Shown in pieces: positions 8,799 through 17,213 of a DNA stretch of 64,000 nt. Position 1 is the first letter of the stretch. Every line of letters begins with the position of its first letter. Both the position numbers and the translations under genes were made by a program. The stretch is taken from the NCBI GenBank assembly GCA_046760505.1, contig JBHIEG010000011.1, positions 1 to 64,000 on the forward strand, read 5' to 3'. The notes beneath the pieces are model-generated. The model saw only the letters and a program-made list of their open reading frames with translations. It was not told the origin of the DNA and searched no databases. The stretch is from CAYFZR01 sp046760505 [NCBI: Candidatus Hydrothermarchaeota archaeon] (GTDB lineage Archaea; CAYFZR01).

Positions 8799-8980
8799 TG
8801 CGTGAGTTGAAGGATAAAGAGAAATATAACAAAGAAGAGAAAGGTCCATAGGATGATTGAAATCACCCTGTTTCTCCTTCTATGTTTCTCGTATATATCC
8901 TTACACTGAGGGGAGCAAAAAGTTTCTTCCAGAGGTATGGGCTTTGCGCATACATAGCAGTGTTTGTGCATCCTTTCCAT
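8795..8980 (-). CDS. DUF2116-type zinc-ribbon membrane protein
   Basis: 61 residues. A small zinc ribbon (CYVCAKPI...CSPQCKDIY) is followed by a basic stretch (KHRRRNR) and one C-terminal membrane helix, the layout of DUF2116 proteins common in archaea. It starts 2 nt after the pyrH stop, so it is co-transcribed with pyrH. A second ATG three codons in is an alternative start. The function is unknown. Confidence 0.85.
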   Translation of the reverse strand: MERMHKHCYVCAKPIPLEETFCSPQCKDIYEKHRRRNRVISIILWTFLFFVIFLFILQLTH

Positions 8981-8982
8981 TT

Positions 8983-9669
8983 TTAATCTTCCTTATCTGG
9001 TATGATGATCGTGCCCCTGAATTTCTTTTTTGTTAGACATTTAAAAAGGTTATCTATATCGCTTCCGTCTAATATCACTGTCTTTATATTGGATCTTTCT
9101 ATGATCTTTGCAGCAAGGGGATCGACAACACCTATGTAGCCGGCTCTCATATCAGAGTTCATTGAAATTCCAACTAAATCAGAAGCCTTTAAAGTTTCAT
9201 ATCTCTCCGCATCTGGATATTTTTTTGGATCTTTTGAGTATACCCCATCTACAGAAGTAGCAATCACGATAAGATCAGCCTTTATGTAGTCTCCAAGCAT
9301 GGCGGCTACCGCGTCTGTTGTATGACCAGGATGCGTTCCGCCCATGACTACTATATTTTTTTCAACGGAATAAAGATATGCCTCTTTAAAGTTTAAAGCA
9401 GGCTCTGGGTGTGTGAGATCCCCGAGTGAAGATATCAAGAGCCTTGCATTGACCCTAGAGATATCTATCCCTATCTCATCACAATATGTATCTGGGGCAT
9501 TGAGTTGACGAGCAGCATTTATATAATCTCTTGCTACCTTTCCCCCACCCACCACAATCCAAAATCGGTGGTCTAGCTTAATGATCATATCGCATAAATT
9601 CCTGATTAACTCCAAGTTAGGCTTATCAGGTACCAGAACAGATCCACCATATGAAATTACCACCTTCAT
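8983..9669 (-). CDS. pyrH: Uridylate kinase (UMP kinase, archaeal type)
   Basis: Phosphorylates UMP to UDP in pyrimidine nucleotide synthesis. The 228-residue protein has the amino-acid-kinase features: VISYGGSVLV with the phosphate-binding glycines, WIVVGGGKVARDYINAARQL, GGTHPGHTTDAVAAML, IATSVDGVYSKDPKKYPDA and GYIGVVDPLAAKIIERS. GGTGA lies 4 nt before the ATG. The start abuts that of the plus-strand MBL gene, so promoters and ribosome sites of the two divergent genes overlap. Confidence 0.95.
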   Translation of the reverse strand: MKVVISYGGSVLVPDKPNLELIRNLCDMIIKLDHRFWIVVGGGKVARDYINAARQLNAPDTYCDEIGIDISRVNARLLISSLGDLTHPEPALNFKEAYLYSVEKNIVVMGGTHPGHTTDAVAAMLGDYIKADLIVIATSVDGVYSKDPKKYPDAERYETLKASDLVGISMNSDMRAGYIGVVDPLAAKIIERSNIKTVILDGSDIDNLFKCLTKKKFRGTIIIPDKED

Positions 9670-9690
9670 ATGCTCACCGAGAGGATGTTT

Positions 9691-10266
9691 ATGATAGACG
9701 TGATCAAAGAGGGGATACTGATAAGGGATTCTGCAGGTAGCATACTTGAGGCAAGGTCTACGATTACTTTAATTAGAGATGATGTACTTGTAGATTGTGG
9801 TTTCTATGGAGACGATGAATTACTCCTTAAAGGACTCAAAAAAAGAGGAATCCTCCCAAAAGACATTGAAACCGTGATATTTACCCATCTCCATGACGAT
9901 CATACTGCCAATTGTTTTTTGTTTAAGGAATCGAAATTCATCGCCCATAGGTATGAGGAGATCATCCCAGAAGTCATGGATATAGACTTTATATGGTTGG
10001 AAAAGGATCAAAGTATCGATGAAGAAATAAGAGTGATACATACACCCGGACATACGAGAGGCAGCATTTCAATAATAGTCGATAAAACAGCCATAGTGGG
10101 AGATGCGATTCCAACGGAGAACAATTATATTAAATGGGTCCCACCAGGAGTTAACTACAATCATGAAGTCGCTTTATCAAGCATGGAGAAAATAATAAGG
10201 GAAGCAGAATTTATCGTTCCGGGTCATGACAAACCTTTTAGGGTAAGGAAAAAAAATGGATTCTAA
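9691..10266 (+). CDS. Metallo-beta-lactamase fold hydrolase
   Basis: 191 residues from the preferred ATG at 9691, which has GAGAGG 6 nt before it. The frame is open to an ATG at 9670 next to the pyrH start, so up to seven more residues are possible. The zinc site FTHLHDDHT, the loop HTPGHTRGSIS, the metal-bridging IVGDAIP and the final PGHDKPF are all present, so the enzyme should be active. The substrate is unknown. Its end overlaps the start of prf1 by 11 nt, which suggests co-expression with the release factor. Confidence 0.88.
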   Translation: MIDVIKEGILIRDSAGSILEARSTITLIRDDVLVDCGFYGDDELLLKGLKKRGILPKDIETVIFTHLHDDHTANCFLFKESKFIAHRYEEIIPEVMDIDFIWLEKDQSIDEEIRVIHTPGHTRGSISIIVDKTAIVGDAIPTENNYIKWVPPGVNYNHEVALSSMEKIIREAEFIVPGHDKPFRVRKKNGF

Positions 10267-11464
10267 AGAAAAATATGCATTTAAAAGGAAAATAGAAGAA
10301 TTAGAGAAGAAAAGCGGTAAAGGTACCGAACTAATAAGCCTTTACATACCTCCTGGCAGGGCTATAAGCGATGTGACCACTCAACTCAAGCAAGAACATT
10401 CTCAGGCTGCAAACATAAAGTCAAAAAGAACAAGAAAAAACGTTCAAAGCGCATTAGAAACAATATCCCAGAGGTTGAAGATGTTGGATAAAATACCAGA
10501 GAACGGTCTGGTTATATTTTGCGGTACCGTGACCAAGGGAATATCAGAAGACATGGAAATACACTTGATAGTTCCTATAGAGCCATTGCAGATACAGACG
10601 TATAGATGCGATTCAAAGTTTTTCCTAGATCCTCTTAAAGATATGATTGAAGAAAAAGATACATACGGGCTAATCGTATTGGATAGGAGGGAGGCGACCA
10701 TAGGAATTTTAAAGGGAAAAAGGATAGAGATAATGAGCAAACAGACGTCCGGCGTTCCGGGAAAATTTAGGGCAGGCGGACAATCTGCTCCTAGATTCGA
10801 GAGGCTTAGGGAATGGGCTGCCCACGAATTCTTTGTAAGGATTGGTGAGAGGGCTAGCGAAATACTATTGCAGATACCGGACTTAAAAGGAGTTTTGATT
10901 GGAGGACCCGGGCCAACAAAAGAAGAATTCTTTAAGGGAGACTATCTGCACTACGAAATAAAGCAAAAGGTAATAGATATTTTAGACGTAGGATATACAG
11001 GGGAATACGGAATACACGAACTTGTGGATAAAGCGGAAGAAATTTTCTCGGATTTGGAGATTGTGAGAGAAAAAAAACTTGTTCAAAGATTTTTTAGAGA
11101 GTTGGTGAAAGAAGAGGGGCTTGCCGTTTATGGACTAGAAGATGTAAAAAAATATCTGGAAATGGGTGCTGTGGATACCCTCATTTTATCTGAAGGCTTG
11201 CGAATGAAAAAGGTTCTGTATGAGTGTCCATCCTGCGGGGGAAGGCTAGAGAAGATAATATCAAATACAAAAGAGGAATTGAAATGTGAATGTAACTCGA
11301 TACCTGAAATAAAAGATGAAATAGATGTTGTTGAAGAATTAACCAGAATATCTGAGGAAGTAGGGACAAAGGTATATTTTGTATCCACCGACACTGAAGA
11401 AGGCTCTCAGATAGCCAATGCCTTCAAGGGAATTGCTGCAATCCTTAGATACAAACCAACTTAG
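10256..11464 (+). CDS. prf1: Peptide chain release factor aRF1
   Basis: Recognises all three stop codons and releases the peptide on archaeal ribosomes. It is 402 residues, the usual length. N-terminal features are LISLYIPPGR and the TxNIKS-type decoding loop, here ANIKSKRTRKNVQSAL. The catalytic GGQ is at about 174-176 within RAGGQSAPRFERLREWAAHEF. A C-terminal Cys pair set (CPSCGG...CEC) forms the mini-domain zinc site. A GGTAAGG run precedes the ATG, which lies inside the MBL gene. Confidence 0.97.
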   Translation: MDSKEKYAFKRKIEELEKKSGKGTELISLYIPPGRAISDVTTQLKQEHSQAANIKSKRTRKNVQSALETISQRLKMLDKIPENGLVIFCGTVTKGISEDMEIHLIVPIEPLQIQTYRCDSKFFLDPLKDMIEEKDTYGLIVLDRREATIGILKGKRIEIMSKQTSGVPGKFRAGGQSAPRFERLREWAAHEFFVRIGERASEILLQIPDLKGVLIGGPGPTKEEFFKGDYLHYEIKQKVIDILDVGYTGEYGIHELVDKAEEIFSDLEIVREKKLVQRFFRELVKEEGLAVYGLEDVKKYLEMGAVDTLILSEGLRMKKVLYECPSCGGRLEKIISNTKEELKCECNSIPEIKDEIDVVEELTRISEEVGTKVYFVSTDTEEGSQIANAFKGIAAILRYKPT

Positions 11465-11477
11465 AAAGGTGAATATA

Positions 11478-13169
11478 TTGGATCCCCTAAAACCCTTTTT
11501 CAAAGAAGCAAAAGAAATGTTCAGTAAATACGACTCTGAAATTTCTTTTTCCGAACCTCCAGACAAAAAATTAGGAGATATATCAACTACTCTCTGTTTT
11601 GAACTTGCAAAAAGGTATAGAAAATCCCCTGATGAACTTGCAGAAGAAATCGTAGATTCTATAGATCTCGAATCTTTTGATTATATATCTGAGGTAAGAG
11701 CGGTGAATGGGTACATTAATCTTTTTTTCGATTCTAGGTCTCTAATGGAACTTACCATGAGAACCGTTTATGAGTATGGAGATAGATACGGAAAAACGAA
11801 GGAGAGATCTGGATACGTTATACTGGAACATACCAGCGCCAATCCAAATGGGCCGCTTCACCTAGGACATGCCAGGAATACCATTATAGGTGATACTTTG
11901 GCAAGACTTCTTTCCTCAGTTGGATATAAACTGGAGAGACAGTTCTACGTGAACGACATGGGGAGACAAATAGCTGTTTTAGTTTGGTACTGCCTGAAAG
12001 AAGGCATTCCTGAAACAGATGAAAAGTTTGACCATGTGATAGCAAGCTTGTATGTAAAGGCTAACGAGGAATTAGAAAAGAATCCCGATCGAGAGAAAGA
12101 AATAATTAATATCATGAGAAAATATGAAAAAAAAGATCCAGAGATAGACGCAATTTTCAAAAAAATTGTTGACTCATGCTTAAAATCTCAAAAAGAGACT
12201 CTTGAGAAAATTAAAGTATTCCATGATAACTTTGTCTGGGAGAGTAAATTCGTGTGGAACAGTGACGTGAAAAAAATACTCGAAAGACTTAAAGAAAGCC
12301 GTTATGCTAAGTTCGATCGCTCTTTCTCGTTGGATCTTCATGAATTTGGAATAGAAAAAGATTTAATCCTCCTGAGAGAAGATGGCACAACCTTGTATCC
12401 ATTGAGGGATATAGCCTATCATCTCTGGAAGTTGGAGAAATCCGATTTAGCAATCGATATACTTGGCTCTGATCATAAACTTCCTTTTAAACAGTTGATT
12501 CAGGCAATAAAAATTTTAGGATTTGAGAAAACCCCGGAAGCAGTCTTTTATGAGTTCATTTCTTTACCTGAAGGATCCATGTCCACCAGGAGGGGCATTT
12601 ACATATCCTTAGACGATTTGATAGATGAGACAATTAAAAGGGCATATGCAGAGGTTAAAAAGAGAAGACCAGACTTAAGTGAAGAGGAAATGAAAAAGAT
12701 ATCTGAAATTGTTGGTATCGGCGCGATTAGGTATAACATAATAAGAATTGCCCCAGAAAAACCTATCACCTTTAAGTGGGAAGAGGCCTTAGATTTTGAG
12801 AGGCAAGGATCGCCATTCATCCAGTACGCTCATGCAAGGGCATGCAAAATACTCGAAAAAGACTTCATACCCGACCTAGAAGAGGTAGACGTTTCTCTAT
12901 TGAAAGATGACCATGAAATCCACCTAATAAAACAAATATCGAAATTTCCACGCATTGTCTTGGAAAGTGCGCTTGAATTCAAGCCTCATTTACTTGCTAA
13001 CTACGCACAGGAACTTGCAACGTTATTTAACAGATTTTACAAGTATTTACCAGTTTTGAAAGCAGAAACAGACCTTAAGAAAGCGAGATTAGCTCTGGTA
13101 TATTGCTCTAAGGTAACCTTAAAAAATTCATTGAATATTTTGGGAATCGAATCACCAAGATCTATGTAG
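11478..13169 (+). CDS. argS: Arginyl-tRNA synthetase
   Basis: Class I synthetase charging tRNA-Arg, 563 residues from the TTG at 11478. That start is preceded by AAAGGTGA at normal spacing and sits 13 nt after the prf1 stop. An ATG at 11418 in the same frame lies inside prf1 and adds residues unlike the family. The HIGH motif reads PLHLGHARNT, the KMSKS-like loop reads GSMSTRRG, and the C-terminal anticodon-binding domain has HARACKIL and ELATLFNRFY. The N-terminal tRNA-contacting domain is complete. Confidence 0.96.
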   Translation: MDPLKPFFKEAKEMFSKYDSEISFSEPPDKKLGDISTTLCFELAKRYRKSPDELAEEIVDSIDLESFDYISEVRAVNGYINLFFDSRSLMELTMRTVYEYGDRYGKTKERSGYVILEHTSANPNGPLHLGHARNTIIGDTLARLLSSVGYKLERQFYVNDMGRQIAVLVWYCLKEGIPETDEKFDHVIASLYVKANEELEKNPDREKEIINIMRKYEKKDPEIDAIFKKIVDSCLKSQKETLEKIKVFHDNFVWESKFVWNSDVKKILERLKESRYAKFDRSFSLDLHEFGIEKDLILLREDGTTLYPLRDIAYHLWKLEKSDLAIDILGSDHKLPFKQLIQAIKILGFEKTPEAVFYEFISLPEGSMSTRRGIYISLDDLIDETIKRAYAEVKKRRPDLSEEEMKKISEIVGIGAIRYNIIRIAPEKPITFKWEEALDFERQGSPFIQYAHARACKILEKDFIPDLEEVDVSLLKDDHEIHLIKQISKFPRIVLESALEFKPHLLANYAQELATLFNRFYKYLPVLKAETDLKKARLALVYCSKVTLKNSLNILGIESPRSM

Positions 13170-13644
13170 TTGCCTCTTCCTGAACGTCTTGGATAACGTG
13201 GTCCGCGGCATTTTTTAGAGCAGTACTAAATCCTGGTTCCGCTCCGTAAACCACCGTTTCCATTCCATTTTCCTTTGCTTTCATCAGCAAAGGAAGGAAA
13301 TCTGCGTCCCTAGTTATTAAGGCCAGCATGTCTACATGAGGATTGTATACTATTTCCATCGCCTCCACTGTTAGGTAAACGTCGACGTCTCCCGTGGTTA
13401 CCACAGGCATGAAGCCTTGGTTCATTATGGCTTCGACCAATTTTTCGGATGCATATTGGTTTAAAAACACTTTTGCAATCTTTATATCACCGTATTGCTC
13501 TATGATCTTTTTTACTTTCTCTAGATTAATGTTGAACTCCTTCCTGAGCATGTTCGGACCATCAACTAATATGGCTATACGTTTCCCACCCATCCTTCTA
13601 CCAATGATATCCTTAACTCTACTTATTCTTTCTAACGCCATCAT
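13162..13644 (-). CDS. NYN-domain (PIN-like, LabA/DUF88) protein
   Basis: 160 residues from an ATG at 13644 with GGAG 5 nt before it. An ATG at 13680 overlapping the tatD stop is an alternative that adds 12 residues. The NYN nuclease-like fold is clear: AILVDGPNMLRKEF with the first acidic residue, GDVDVYLTVEAMEIVY, and ALITRDADFLPLLMKAKENGM with the second acidic pair. It belongs to the archaeal TIGR00288-type group. A role in RNA processing is likely but unproven. It is convergent with argS, overlapping by 8 nt. Confidence 0.88.
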   Translation of the reverse strand: MMALERISRVKDIIGRRMGGKRIAILVDGPNMLRKEFNINLEKVKKIIEQYGDIKIAKVFLNQYASEKLVEAIMNQGFMPVVTTGDVDVYLTVEAMEIVYNPHVDMLALITRDADFLPLLMKAKENGMETVVYGAEPGFSTALKNAADHVIQDVQEEATT

Positions 13645-13676
13645 TACAACTCCAAAGTTAAGGTACACTAACGCCT

Positions 13677-14450
13677 TCATAAACCCTTTGTATAAACAAT
13701 GTTGTATGCCTGTATAGTGTTCTCTTCGGTTATTTCAGAAATTTTTTCAAAGGGTATTTCAAGCAATTCTGCCACCTTTTTAACTGCTTCTTTTAAAAAT
13801 ACGGGTTCATTTCTCCTTATATTTCTAAAAGGAGACAAACAAGGACTATCTGTTTCTAAAATAAGATTTTCAAGAGGAATGTTTTTTACCAAGTCCTGAT
13901 AGTGTCTAACGTAGCAAACCAGAGTTGGTATGGATAAAAAAAATCCTGATTCCGAGATTTCTCTTGCTGTTTTTTCATCTCCACTAAAGCAATGGAATAT
14001 AACATTGACATTGGAGTTTTTTACAACATTTAATGCCTCCCTCTCAGATTCTCTTGCATGCACTACCAATGGGAGGTTCAATTCTTCAGCAAGATTGAGA
14101 AAGTCTGCCAGAACCTTCAACTGCTTTCCTCTACCCTTCTCATCCCTTATCCTATGAAAGTCTGGTCCGATTTCTCCTATCGCTACTATTTCTTTCTTTA
14201 ACTCAATTATATGGTTGATATGTTCTTCTAATTCTCTCTCGCCAATATTGGCGGTATGAGCAGGATATATTCCAGCAGTTACGTGGATAAAATCCGGATA
14301 ATCTTTTCTTAATTCTAAAGATTTTAATAACCCTTCAATGGATACTGCTGAAGTTACTATACCATTTATCTCTTTTTTAGCCCTCTTGATAACTTCAGTT
14401 ATGTCTTTGCTGAATTTTGGAGAGTTCAAATGACAGTGAGCGTCCATCAT
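13677..14450 (-). CDS. TatD-family metal-dependent hydrolase (DNase-like)
   Basis: 257 residues from the ATG at 14450; the frame is open to 14513, but the family begins at MDAHCHLN. Metal-binding features are DAHCHLNSPKF, AIGEIGPDFHRI, LPLVVHARESE, NVIFHCFSGD and LILETDSPCLSP. TatD proteins are TIM-barrel nucleases or deacylases; the substrate here is unknown. It lies just upstream of the NYN gene, so two putative nucleases are co-transcribed. Confidence 0.92.
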   Translation of the reverse strand: MMDAHCHLNSPKFSKDITEVIKRAKKEINGIVTSAVSIEGLLKSLELRKDYPDFIHVTAGIYPAHTANIGERELEEHINHIIELKKEIVAIGEIGPDFHRIRDEKGRGKQLKVLADFLNLAEELNLPLVVHARESEREALNVVKNSNVNVIFHCFSGDEKTAREISESGFFLSIPTLVCYVRHYQDLVKNIPLENLILETDSPCLSPFRNIRRNEPVFLKEAVKKVAELLEIPFEKISEITEENTIQAYNIVYTKGL

Positions 14451-14516
14451 AATATCACGCAGGACATTAAGATTTCCAGTTTCAACCTTTATTACTTTTA
14501 TTAGTATAACCACGGA

Positions 14517-15455
14517 TCAACTCATAAATAATATCGAGAAAAACATACCTAGAATAGCAGAAATCCCCGGAGTTAGGGCCCACCAGCCGAAAACTCGATA
14601 TGTTGTTTGAAGATTTATTGTTCCTATGCCTTTTAGAAGCCCAATTCCAAGTACGCTCCCTACAACTGCTTGAGTGAGAGATATCGGAATTCCTACCTGC
14701 GTGAATACGTGTACAATGAATGCTGAAGAAAACTGTACGACAACAGCCGTAAATGGATCTAAATTAACTATATCCCCTCCAACAGTCTTTAAGACTCCAA
14801 AACTGAAAAACAATGCCCCTATACCTGTTGATGTGCCTGCAAGAACGTTTGATAAATTTCCTGAACTTGTGCTTATCTCCCCCAAAAGTCCAACCGTGTT
14901 TGCTCCTAGACTATAGCCCAGATAAGCACCACTTAAAACAAGTAACCATCTAAATATATGGTCCCATTCAACGAACGTAAGTTTAATTATGATTCTATTT
15001 AGAAAATAACAGAGTAAATATGAAAAAACTGCCGTTACAAGAGGAGTTATAAACCACGTAGCTATTATAATCGAAAGAAATCCCCATTTGATCGCAGTGC
15101 CTAAGACGAATGAAGAACCAACCAAGCCACCCATGATGGTTTGGGATGTGGATATTGGATATCTTTTTAATGTGGCTAATGAGGCGGGAATCAGTGCAGA
15201 AAACAAAGCCAAAAAAACTACAAGGGGATTTATTGCCTCTACGATTTTTAAGGCGCTAGACATTTTGCTTCCTTCTAGAAAAGCCCCTAAAACTATAAAA
15301 AAAGCCACCAGAACTGTACCATACCTTAGGGAAATTGTTCTAGATTCTACTGCTGGAGCTATGCAGTTCGCTGTATCATTTGCTCCTATGATTAAACCCA
15401 GGAAAATTAGGAAAAAAAGATCAATCAAGCCCCATGCCTCACTGCTATCATGCAA
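14517..15455 (-). CDS. PiT-family inorganic phosphate transporter
   Basis: Sodium- or proton-coupled phosphate permease of 312 residues with about ten membrane helices. The PiT signature is seen twice, as the inverted-repeat halves: IIGANDTANCIAPAV near residue 23 and LAGTSTGIGALFFSFG in the middle. RYPISTSQTIMGGLVGSS and GIPISLTQAVVGSVLGIG are the matching ST-S/T-Q motifs. The gene start overlaps the end of the DUF47 gene by 31 nt, so both are translated from one message. Confidence 0.93.
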   Translation of the reverse strand: MHDSSEAWGLIDLFFLIFLGLIIGANDTANCIAPAVESRTISLRYGTVLVAFFIVLGAFLEGSKMSSALKIVEAINPLVVFLALFSALIPASLATLKRYPISTSQTIMGGLVGSSFVLGTAIKWGFLSIIIATWFITPLVTAVFSYLLCYFLNRIIIKLTFVEWDHIFRWLLVLSGAYLGYSLGANTVGLLGEISTSSGNLSNVLAGTSTGIGALFFSFGVLKTVGGDIVNLDPFTAVVVQFSSAFIVHVFTQVGIPISLTQAVVGSVLGIGLLKGIGTINLQTTYRVFGWWALTPGISAILGMFFSILFMS

Positions 15456-16135
15456 ATTATGTCTGAAGCGTCTTCGGCTCTATCTGCCACATCACCTATT
15501 AAAGATATGATCTCTCGGAGCTGTATTATAGAAAGAACATCCAATTCTCCCTCTGCATGGAACAAATACTTTAACGTTTGATGTTCGATTTCATCAGATT
15601 CTTCCTCTCTCTGATCGACTTCTCTTGCTTTAATCGCGGCCTTTTTCATATCGGAGTTCAAAAGATGTATACTTTCTTTCAAGGTATCTACTGTTTTAAC
15701 CACAGACCCTGTCAACACCAACAGTTTATCCTTTAGTTCTTGAGATATTTCTACACATTTTTCAGAGAACACAAGACACATAGAATGAAAACTCTTCTCT
15801 CTTAACTGAAACATCTTTACCGCTGCTTCGGCCGCATCTGCTATTTCATCCACCCTCTCAACCAATCTATGAAGGTTTTCCCTGCTTACAGGTAAGAAAG
15901 CTCCTTCGTGGAGTCTCGATTCAATTTCTCTCCTCAAATCATCGGCTATTTTTTCCTTATTGGATACTTCTTCAATCAATTCATTCATTCTATCAAAATC
16001 TTCCTCGCAAAAAGCATTAACAACCTTCTTCAATCCATCAACAGTTTCAACGATTAGATCGATGTGTTTTTCCAGATTTTCAACAACTTCTTTTTCTTCC
16101 TTCCTCCCAAAAAATGGCAACATTCTCCAAGCCAT
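15425..16135 (-). CDS. PhoU-like DUF47 phosphate transport regulator
   Basis: 236 residues, all-helical, with the DUF47 (TIGR00153-type) features FFGRKEEKEVVENLEKHIDL, SNKEKIADDLRREIESRLHEG and LVERVDEIADAAE. The acidic metal-binding motifs are EESDEIEHQTLKYLF and DVADRAEDASDII. These proteins pair with PiT permeases and probably control them. A TATA-like TTATATATAA at 16166-16175 lies about 35 nt upstream, giving a short leader. Confidence 0.92.
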   Translation of the reverse strand: MAWRMLPFFGRKEEKEVVENLEKHIDLIVETVDGLKKVVNAFCEEDFDRMNELIEEVSNKEKIADDLRREIESRLHEGAFLPVSRENLHRLVERVDEIADAAEAAVKMFQLREKSFHSMCLVFSEKCVEISQELKDKLLVLTGSVVKTVDTLKESIHLLNSDMKKAAIKAREVDQREEESDEIEHQTLKYLFHAEGELDVLSIIQLREIISLIGDVADRAEDASDIICMIAVRHGA

Positions 16136-16177
16136 AGAAATCCCAATAATATCTCCTAAATCTCCTTATATATAATT

Positions 16178-16512
16178 ATGATGAAAAAACGAGGTAATCG
16201 TTTAAATCATAGTTTCCTACATTTTTCTTGGATAGCTTTTTCTATGAGGGAAAATAACCTTTCAATGGAAGAAATTCCTCCAAAAATAGCGAAGAAATTA
16301 TGTATGCTGAACAAATTTTTAAAGATCTCACACGATTACCCTTTAAACTTAACACCCCTGAGGATTGGAAACAATGGCTCGAAAAGGCAGGTTTAATAGA
16401 TGTTCAAATATATGAAAATAAAGGACACACAAGGGTAAAGGGAATAATTAGAGCATATGATGGTTTTGGAAAAATCTTTAAATTGATCAAAGAATTTCAA
16501 TTCGATCATTAG
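16178..16512 (+). pseudogene. Remnant of a SAM-dependent methyltransferase (C-terminal fragment)
   Basis: From about 16300 the translation MYAEQIFKDLTRLPFKLNTP then EDWKQWLEKAGLIDVQIYE matches the C-terminal end of class I SAM methyltransferases, where a PxxWxxLLxxAGF segment precedes the last strand. There is no SAM-binding motif: upstream the same frame is broken by TAG and TAA, and the similar-looking text continues in the neighbouring frame (SMRENNLSMEEIPPKIAKKL). I read this as a frameshifted, 5'-deleted gene. The last codons run into the hairpin repeat patch at 16504. Confidence 0.45.
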
Positions 16513-16850
16513 GTAGCATCCACCTTTTATAAAGGTGGATCAAAGGCACCTCCACCACCTTTAATAAAGGTGGGCCAAAGGCACTACCTCCTTCGGAGAT
16601 AGAACATCTCCCATACATTTTGCTTTGCTTTTTTCGAGGTAGATCATTATGCTTTGGTTTTAATATCTTTGTTTTTCCTAATGAGATGTTGAATTCGCGT
16701 TAGCGAATTCGACCTAATGATCCCCCTCGACCTTCAAAAAGTCGATCATTTGGTAGCACTTCACAGTGCAACATCTCAAATAGAAAATGGCCCCCAGCAC
16801 CTTTCATAAAGGTGGGACAAAAGTACCTCCTCAACCTTTCAGAAGGTCGT
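16504..16850. repeat. Hairpin repeat patch beside the RNase P RNA gene
   Basis: Non-coding stretch with several inverted repeats. Three copies of a unit close to CACCTTT-NAT-AAAGGTG followed by CAAAGGCACCTCC lie at 16518-16540 (10-bp stem), 16555-16573 (8-bp stem) and 16798-16814 (7-bp stem). Other hairpins are GAATTCGC-GTTA-GCGAATTC at 16691-16710, TCGAC...GTCGA at 16727-16745 and GCACT...AGTGC at 16756-16769. GATCATT recurs at 16504, 16642 and 16744, and inverted at 16716. No transposase is present. It could be a decayed non-autonomous element or a structured transcript downstream of RNase P RNA. Confidence 0.6.
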
Positions 16851-17173
16851 GGTGGGTAGGCTATAGTCCATCTTCTGTAATTTCGGTGGCATTCGGCTAA
16901 GCGGACTACCTTCGCCTCAGACCAACAACTCATCGGCGACATTTGTCCTTGCACCCTACGGGGGGCTCGTCTCACCGGTCCCATTGATGTCGTCACCAAG
17001 TTAACTCGGAGACGATTGCTCGTCTCCTTCGTTGGATCATACCCATGAATCAATGGACGTGTCGTTTCTGCACCCTAACCCAGCCTTTCGACTACCTCTT
17101 CATAGAGGCGTAGTGTTGGTCAGGTGGATGGAACTTCCTCCGGAGTACCCGGGGAGCCACCAGCCTACCCACC
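16851..17173 (-). ncRNA. rnpB: RNase P RNA (archaeal type)
   Basis: Catalytic RNA that trims the 5' ends of pre-tRNAs. The two ends form an 11-bp P1 helix: GGTGGGTAGGC at the 5' end (17173) pairs with GCCTACCCACC at the 3' end (16851). Just inside the 5' end is GGAGGAAGTTCCATCC (the GAGGAAAGUC-type CR-I). Near the 3' end is GAAATTACAGAAGATGG (CR-V, the AUUACAGAA element of P4), and CAGAAACGAC lies in the middle. The length of about 323 nt fits. A CTTATATCA box lies about 25 nt upstream. A 117-codon ORF inside it is spurious. Confidence 0.93.
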
Positions 17174-17193
17174 ATCTTTTACTATAGAGTTAT

Positions 17194-17202
17194 TGATATA
17201 AG
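17194..17202 (-). promoter_or_regulatory. TATA box of the RNase P RNA gene
   Basis: CTTATATCA on the minus strand, centred about 25 nt upstream of the predicted 5' end of the RNase P RNA at 17173, the expected archaeal spacing. Confidence 0.55.
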
Positions 17203-17213
17203 AACTTTAAAGT

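Noticed and set aside
16504-16850. Insertion sequence with transposase
   Set aside because: Inverted repeats are present, but there is no open reading frame resembling a transposase, so only a repeat patch is reported.
16700-17053. 117-codon minus-strand ORF
   Set aside because: It lies within the predicted RNase P RNA and its repeat flank. The translation has no protein-like pattern, and the RNA has matching P1 ends and conserved CR-I and CR-V elements.
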